Shown: positions 59,880 through 64,000 of the stretch, one piece after another
Layout of the letters: each line of letters starts with the position of its first letter
Numbering within the stretch: position 1 is the stretch's first letter
From: Pedobacter segetis
Lineage (GTDB): Bacteria; Bacteroidota; Bacteroidia; Sphingobacteriales; Sphingobacteriaceae
DNA length: 64,000 nucleotides
Reading direction: 5' to 3'
Assembly (NCBI RefSeq): GCF_016623585.1
Contig: NZ_JAEHFY010000002.1
Coordinates: 1-64,000, forward strand
Program-made: the position numbers and the translations under genes
The notes under the pieces: model-generated
Database searches by the model: none
What the model was told of the DNA's origin: nothing
What the model saw: the letters and a program-made list of their open reading frames with translations, nothing else

Positions 59880-60361
59880 TATATCCCTCCTAAATAAATG
59901 CCTTTACTATAATTAAGCTTTTCATCGGGCCATTGTACAATAAATTTATCTGCAATTTTATACATTAGATCGGCAGATTTAGCCCTTGATGTAACCCTTG
60001 CATACGATAAAATAAAGACCACTTTAATGCCCAACACCTTTGCTAAAAAGCACATTGGTATTGCCGTATGGCTTCCGGTTGAGATAACGGCTTTTGGAAA
60101 ATGGGTTAAAAGTATCTTAAAAGATAAAAATGCGTTGTAAAGTGCCACCAAATAAAAGGAAATCCCACGGCCTTGCCCCTTAGATCTAGCTGCGAGAAAA
60201 AAAGTGTGGTAATTTTCTTTCAGAGGTGCTGTGGCTGGCGTTTTTTCTGTAACCAATAGGTAGTTGTACTTTAAGAACATCTCTTTTAAATGTAAGGTTT
60301 GGGCTAAATGGCCTCCGTCAGAACAAATTAGTATGATCTTTTTTCTCTTATCTTTTCCCAT
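59876..60361 (-). CDS. Alg14-like glycosyltransferase subunit (PssD type)
   Basis: A 161-residue protein. The start KKIILICSDGGHLAQTL is the Alg14 signature, followed by a STGSHTAIPMCFLAK loop and YARVTSRAKSADLMYK. In yeast Alg14 anchors Alg13 to the membrane; bacterial counterparts such as PssD pair with PssE in exopolysaccharide synthesis. It lies between asnB and the Alg13-like gene and overlaps the latter by four bases. The two subunits act together; neither is expected to work alone. Confidence 0.87.
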   Translation of the reverse strand: MGKDKRKKIILICSDGGHLAQTLHLKEMFLKYNYLLVTEKTPATAPLKENYHTFFLAARSKGQGRGISFYLVALYNAFLSFKILLTHFPKAVISTGSHTAIPMCFLAKVLGIKVVFILSYARVTSRAKSADLMYKIADKFIVQWPDEKLNYSKGIYLGGIY

Positions 60362-60374
60362 TTTTGATTGAATA

Positions 60375-62231
60375 CTAAAACTTTAAATAAAAATTCTGGT
60401 ACCACAACTCTAATGAATAAATGGTGTAAATCTGTTTCCTATAATCTCTTTTGCCTTGTTTGTGGGTATTGATCATATTCATTAAAGCATCTTTATTAAA
60501 ATACTGATCTGAAAGGCTGCTTTTTTGGCTGACCAGCGAAACCAGCTCATCATACAAACTGGTCTTAAACCAATCGCCCACCGGGGTTTCAAAGGCTCTT
60601 TTCTTCCTGTTCATCACTTCGCTCGGTAAGAAATTTTCGGCCGCCTTTCTTTCTACGTATTTATGTATTTTACCGTTCAACTTAAATTCTGAAGGCAGGG
60701 TTTCTACAAAGGCCACCAAATCCTTATCCAAAAAAGGCACTCTGTTCTCGATAGAATGCGCCATGGTTGTTTTATCGTTAAATAAAAGCAAATTATCTGG
60801 CAACATCGTTTTTGTATCAATATATAAAAGCCTGTTTAACGAGTCGGATTTGCCACGCACTTCTTCATAAAACTTGCTAAAAAATTTATCTTTTCTAATG
60901 GCGATGGTAGAAAGCAGATCGTTTTTATAGATCTTAGATTTTAGCTCGTCAGAAAACAGGGTATAAATTGCCATAAAGCGATCTTCCTCTTTTTTAAACT
61001 GGGCAGAATAAACACCTCGCTGAAAAGTTTCATTGGCTTTAAAAAACTGTTTAAGGATTTTATAGGGCATCAAATTTAAAATACCTGCATATTTAGACAT
61101 TATCGCCTCCCCATAATAACGTTTGTAACCTGCCATCGGCTCATCGGCTCCTTGGCCGCTTAAAACCACTTTTACAGATTTTGAAGCCATTTTTGAAAGA
61201 TGATAAAGTGCCGGAATGGTTGGCTCTGCAATGGGTTCTTCGGTATGGTAAAAAGATTGTCTAAAATAATCCAAGTACTGGTCTTGGCCCAAAAAATCGG
61301 CAGTATGATCGGAGCCCAACAAAGTTGCCGTTGTCTGTGCATCTTCCAGTTCGTTAAAATTCCCTTTTCCGGTAAAGCCAACAGTAAATGTTTTAATTGG
61401 ATAACCGAGATTTTGGCTCATTACCTTACCGATAAAAGCCGAATCGAGGCCGCCGCTTAAAAACAAACCAACGGGTACATCGGCCAAAAGCTGTCTTTTT
61501 ACCGCATTCTCAAACAACTTTGAATATTCTTCTACTGCTTCATCAAGCGAGATATTGTTATTAACAGCATAAGAATCGTTTCTATAATTCTCTATTTTGT
61601 GCTGATGATTTTTTAAATCATACTTTATGTAAGAAGCTGCGCTTAACTTGTAGATGTCTTTGAAAATTGTGGTGGGCGAGGGGTTGTATCTTAATGTTAA
61701 GATTGAATCTAACGATGACAGATCAATTTCCTTTTTTACCCCAGATTTCAATAAAACTTTCAGTTCTGATGAAAAAACCATCGTTTTACCATTGAAATTG
61801 TAATAAACAGGTTTTACGCCAAAATGGTCTCTCACTAAATAAAACTGCTCATTTTTTATATCGAGGAAAGCGAATGCAAAAATACCGTTAAAATCATCAA
61901 CACTTTTTATCCCAAACTCTCTGATATAGTAAAGTATGGTTTCGGTATCAGAATGGCCTCTGAACGAAATATTAGCAAGTTTTTTTCTAAGTTCGAGATG
62001 GTTGTATATCTCACCGTTGAAAACAATCGCATAGTTTCCGCAATCTGTGATCATGGGTTGGCTACCTGCTTCCGTAAGATCAAGGATGGATAGCCTGGTG
62101 TGTCCTAAATATACCTTGTTATCGCCAACTTGTTTTTCGATTAAACCCTGAGAGTCTGGGCCACGATGTTTGATGTAATTAAGCACATCTATATTAAGAG
62201 CTACGTTGATGGATCCTGCTATTCCGCACAT
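60375..62231 (-). CDS. asnB: Asparagine synthetase (glutamine-hydrolysing), AsnB type
   Basis: A 618-residue two-domain enzyme. It starts MCGIAGSIN with the catalytic Cys2 of the glutamine amidotransferase domain; the synthetase domain from about residue 240 has SGGLDSAFIG (ATP pyrophosphate loop) and SGQGADEPMAGYKRY. It makes asparagine or, in sugar loci, transfers amide groups onto exopolysaccharide sugars. Location between glycosyltransferases suggests the latter, but the sequence does not decide it. Length is normal. Confidence 0.9.
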   Translation of the reverse strand: MCGIAGSINVALNIDVLNYIKHRGPDSQGLIEKQVGDNKVYLGHTRLSILDLTEAGSQPMITDCGNYAIVFNGEIYNHLELRKKLANISFRGHSDTETILYYIREFGIKSVDDFNGIFAFAFLDIKNEQFYLVRDHFGVKPVYYNFNGKTMVFSSELKVLLKSGVKKEIDLSSLDSILTLRYNPSPTTIFKDIYKLSAASYIKYDLKNHQHKIENYRNDSYAVNNNISLDEAVEEYSKLFENAVKRQLLADVPVGLFLSGGLDSAFIGKVMSQNLGYPIKTFTVGFTGKGNFNELEDAQTTATLLGSDHTADFLGQDQYLDYFRQSFYHTEEPIAEPTIPALYHLSKMASKSVKVVLSGQGADEPMAGYKRYYGEAIMSKYAGILNLMPYKILKQFFKANETFQRGVYSAQFKKEEDRFMAIYTLFSDELKSKIYKNDLLSTIAIRKDKFFSKFYEEVRGKSDSLNRLLYIDTKTMLPDNLLLFNDKTTMAHSIENRVPFLDKDLVAFVETLPSEFKLNGKIHKYVERKAAENFLPSEVMNRKKRAFETPVGDWFKTSLYDELVSLVSQKSSLSDQYFNKDALMNMINTHKQGKRDYRKQIYTIYSLELWYQNFYLKF

Positions 62232-62363
62232 ATAATGGTTAAGGTTGTTTGGTAAAACTAAGTTTTTGAAGCGATAATTGATGGCCCTGCCCGTTAAACC
62301 GATGATTTTTTAGGCTTATCAATAGCAATGGTCTCAATTTATTTGTCTTCAAATCAATGGATA

Positions 62364-63386
62364 TTAGGTTGTTAAATAATTCTCAAATATTCTTTTACAT
62401 ACCGCTTTATTTTCATACCGCCCTTTTTTTAAAAAAGTTTCTCTGATAGGGGCACCTCTGTTCTCTAAAGCCTTGATGGTTAAGGCTGCAAGTTGGTTTG
62501 CATCATAACTATCGCTGATAAAACAGTTAGGTATATCTTGTATCACAATGCCAACATCGCCAACCGGCACAGATACCACAGGCAAATTACAGGCTAATGC
62601 TTCTTTAATTACCTGAGGAGACCCCTCGCTTATAGAAGTCATCAATAGGCAATCCGATTGGTTTAAGACTGCTCTAACTTCAGCCCTGCTCATGTTATGG
62701 ATGCAATTGAAATTGATGTTGAACTGGCTTTTTGCTTTTAATATTTGTATAACTTCTTTAAAGAGGGGGTAATTTTTCACACTCCTTTCTGGATCGCCGG
62801 TAAACAAAACCAAACGCAAATTTTCTTCTTTTTTTTGGATACCTGGGTCAATATCGAAGAAATCTGCATTTACCCCGCATGGTAAAACCTCATAATTAAC
62901 GTTTAATTTTTTCATGATTTCTTCCATCTCATCATTTAAGATAAAAACCTTATCTACTTTTTTTGCTATATATTTAGAGATGATGACTTGGATGTAACGC
63001 CCTTGTTTTTTTAATATATCAGACCCGTGGAAAGTAACGAATATCTTTTTCTTGGGCCTAAAAAACAGAAGAAACAATGCCGATAAGCCATAATGGATAT
63101 GTATAATATCTATTTCTTCGTCTTTTTTCAAAATACGAAAAATCTTAAAAACAGATTTTAAATACACTAAATTTCCTTCTTCTTGTGCGTTTATGAAGTA
63201 AGTTTTAGCAATTATGCCAAAATTATCAACCAAGCAATCTATTTGTTCTTTAACAAATACCCCAAAATTTATTGATTTTGGGTAAGGGAACATATTGGTT
63301 ATGAACAAGACTTTTGGTTTTTGAGAATCCATTAATTTATTGGTTGTATCAGCTTTTTTAATTTTATGATAAAGTGTATCGTTCAA
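62364..63386 (-). CDS. Glycosyltransferase family 4 protein
   Basis: A 340-residue GT-B glycosyltransferase. The N-terminal half carries IIHIHYGLSALFLLF and FVTFHGSDILKKQGR; the C-terminal half has LVLFTGDPERSVKNYPL, CLLMTSISEGSPQVIKEALAC and VVSVPVGDV, where the ExxSPQxxxEA pattern is the GT4 donor site. It probably adds a sugar to the growing exopolysaccharide unit. It heads the minus-strand locus, with 437 bases to the divergent lipoprotein gene. A start 18 codons further in (63332) is also possible. Confidence 0.88.
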   Translation of the reverse strand: MNDTLYHKIKKADTTNKLMDSQKPKVLFITNMFPYPKSINFGVFVKEQIDCLVDNFGIIAKTYFINAQEEGNLVYLKSVFKIFRILKKDEEIDIIHIHYGLSALFLLFFRPKKKIFVTFHGSDILKKQGRYIQVIISKYIAKKVDKVFILNDEMEEIMKKLNVNYEVLPCGVNADFFDIDPGIQKKEENLRLVLFTGDPERSVKNYPLFKEVIQILKAKSQFNINFNCIHNMSRAEVRAVLNQSDCLLMTSISEGSPQVIKEALACNLPVVSVPVGDVGIVIQDIPNCFISDSYDANQLAALTIKALENRGAPIRETFLKKGRYENKAVCKRIFENYLTT

Positions 63387-63823
63387 ATAAGCAATTACTT
63401 ACGCTTTAAAATCCGCTTTTTAGAATATCCATTTTGCTTGTAAAACCTCGTTCTAAGATAATATTTTTTTCAATATTGGATTTTGTGCTGCTAAGACCAA
63501 ATTTTAAAAGCAAGTATTTTTTGTTAATTGGCAAATTTTACGTTTTAGCTGTTGTAATGTTTCTTTTTATTCATATTAGTTGATTTGTGAGGTAAACAAT
63601 AATCTAAGCAACCCTAAAAGAGGCTCTAAAGTATTTCTGCTTTTTAATAAAAAAAAGAGCAAAGAAAAAATCAACCTTCAAACTGATCATATTTATTGGG
63701 GAAATTTAAGGTAACCTTGCCCCAATTTTCTACGTAGAACAAGCATCGCCTCAAATAAGTCATCGTTAAAAATAACCTTAAAACAACATTTTGTTTGTTT
63801 TAGAAAAAATCATATCTGTGATC
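63387..63823. other. Divergent gap upstream of the exopolysaccharide locus
   Basis: No gene is supported in these 437 bases. They hold the promoters of the GT4 gene and the lipoprotein gene and a hairpin at 63695-63726. TATCTGTG at about 63814, near the lipoprotein start, differs by one base from a -7 box. Confidence 0.5.
63695..63726. other. Two-tier hairpin
   Basis: ATTGGGG (63695-63701) and CCCCAAT (63720-63726) enclose AAGG (63708-63711) and CCTT (63715-63718), giving a stem with an internal bulge. It lies 98 bases before the lipoprotein start and could be a regulatory structure or a terminator for an unseen transcript. Confidence 0.45.
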
Positions 63824-64000
63824 ATGTTAAATAGTATTTTTGAAAGAAAACAACAAAAGATGACTTTTTCTGTGCTTCTATTAACTCTGTGTACATCTTT
63901 TTTAGGATGCAAAAAGGAAGAGGTTATTATTGATAAAAAGATATTATCAACTGCCGCTATTAGTCAATCAATGTTATTAAACAGCCCATATAAAGCGGGT
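63824..64000 (+). CDS. Partial lipoprotein gene, truncated by the window edge
   Basis: The first 59 codons of a gene that continues beyond the window. It starts MLNSIFERKQQKMTFSVLLL and has a lipobox ending at Cys28 (FLGC) followed by KKEEVIIDKK, so it is an exported lipoprotein with a charged +2 region. It faces away from the exopolysaccharide locus. The visible part is too short to name a family. Confidence 0.7.
   Translation, partial: MLNSIFERKQQKMTFSVLLLTLCTSFLGCKKEEVIIDKKILSTAAISQSMLLNSPYKAG

Noticed and set aside
1-64000. CRISPR arrays, rRNA, tRNA and insertion sequences
   Set aside because: None is visible: the repeats have no spacers of constant size, and no cloverleaf, rRNA core or transposase motif was found by eye. 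Short RNAs could have been missed.

Overview
The window is AT-rich bacterial chromosome, almost certainly from the Bacteroidota, family Sphingobacteriaceae (Pedobacter-like). This rests on several points: starts lack Shine-Dalgarno sequences and several are TTG or GTG; upstream regions repeatedly carry the Bacteroidota -7 box TAnnTTTG, sometimes with a -33 TTG or TTTG; and there are an Oar-like TonB receptor, a type B ribosomal protein L31, a Bacteroidota-type GlmU-family protein, and an iscS-iscU-iscA order with a separate Nfu protein. I saw no rRNA, tRNA, CRISPR array or insertion-sequence transposase.

Layout. 1-5,060: repeats, a SelW/Rdx-like protein, a MobA-like protein, a META-domain lipoprotein, an AraC regulator, a DEAD-box helicase and a thioesterase. 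5,138-8,616: the most unusual locus. A CrtI-like FAD oxidoreductase gene is decayed by stops and frameshifts, and it is split exactly between G and TT by a 2,256-bp insert. The insert carries an intact HindVP-like restriction endonuclease and C5-cytosine methyltransferase, followed by an attC-like palindrome. Joining the insert ends recreates GTTATGC, the exact complement of GCATAAC just after the methyltransferase stop. This is the signature of an integron gene cassette integrated outside an integron. 8,730-8,834 looks like a small promoter-hairpin-terminator unit. 8,872-15,503: ubiX, mtaB, lgt, gtrA-like, an inositol phosphatase, a haem-binding protein and lpdA. 15,706-23,977: a large TonB receptor, small stress-type genes, pyrD, an acyl-ACP desaturase and an outer-membrane lipoprotein.

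24,054-38,937 is mostly housekeeping. It starts with a decayed RelE/ParE-type toxin-antitoxin pair, then a YceH-like protein, an MFS transporter, an acyl-CoA synthetase, the Fe-S genes, methylmalonyl-CoA epimerase, a GAF protein, rpmE2, glmU-like, tpiA, prmA, mpl, an XRE regulator, nfu and purB. 39,051-45,609 is a complete TetR-controlled RND efflux operon (TetR, TolC, adaptor, pump); an operator-like inverted repeat overlaps a consensus promoter. 45,742-48,933: an NlpC/P60 lipoprotein, a 2H phosphoesterase-like protein, three thioredoxin-fold proteins in a row and a 40-aa membrane peptide. 49,043-56,630: an exonuclease, an aldose epimerase, a decayed MNT/HEPN toxin-antitoxin pair, a GH1 glycosidase, a methyltransferase/patatin pair, a CvpA-CAP fusion and a VIT-family transporter.

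56,713-63,386 is a minus-strand exopolysaccharide locus: mannose-6-phosphate isomerase, a priming glycosyl-phosphotransferase, an Alg13/Alg14-like split glycosyltransferase, an AsnB amidotransferase and a GT4 glycosyltransferase. It lies divergent to a partial lipoprotein gene that runs off the right edge. Within it, ManA supplies a sugar precursor, the WcaJ-like enzyme primes the lipid carrier, and the glycosyltransferases extend the chain.
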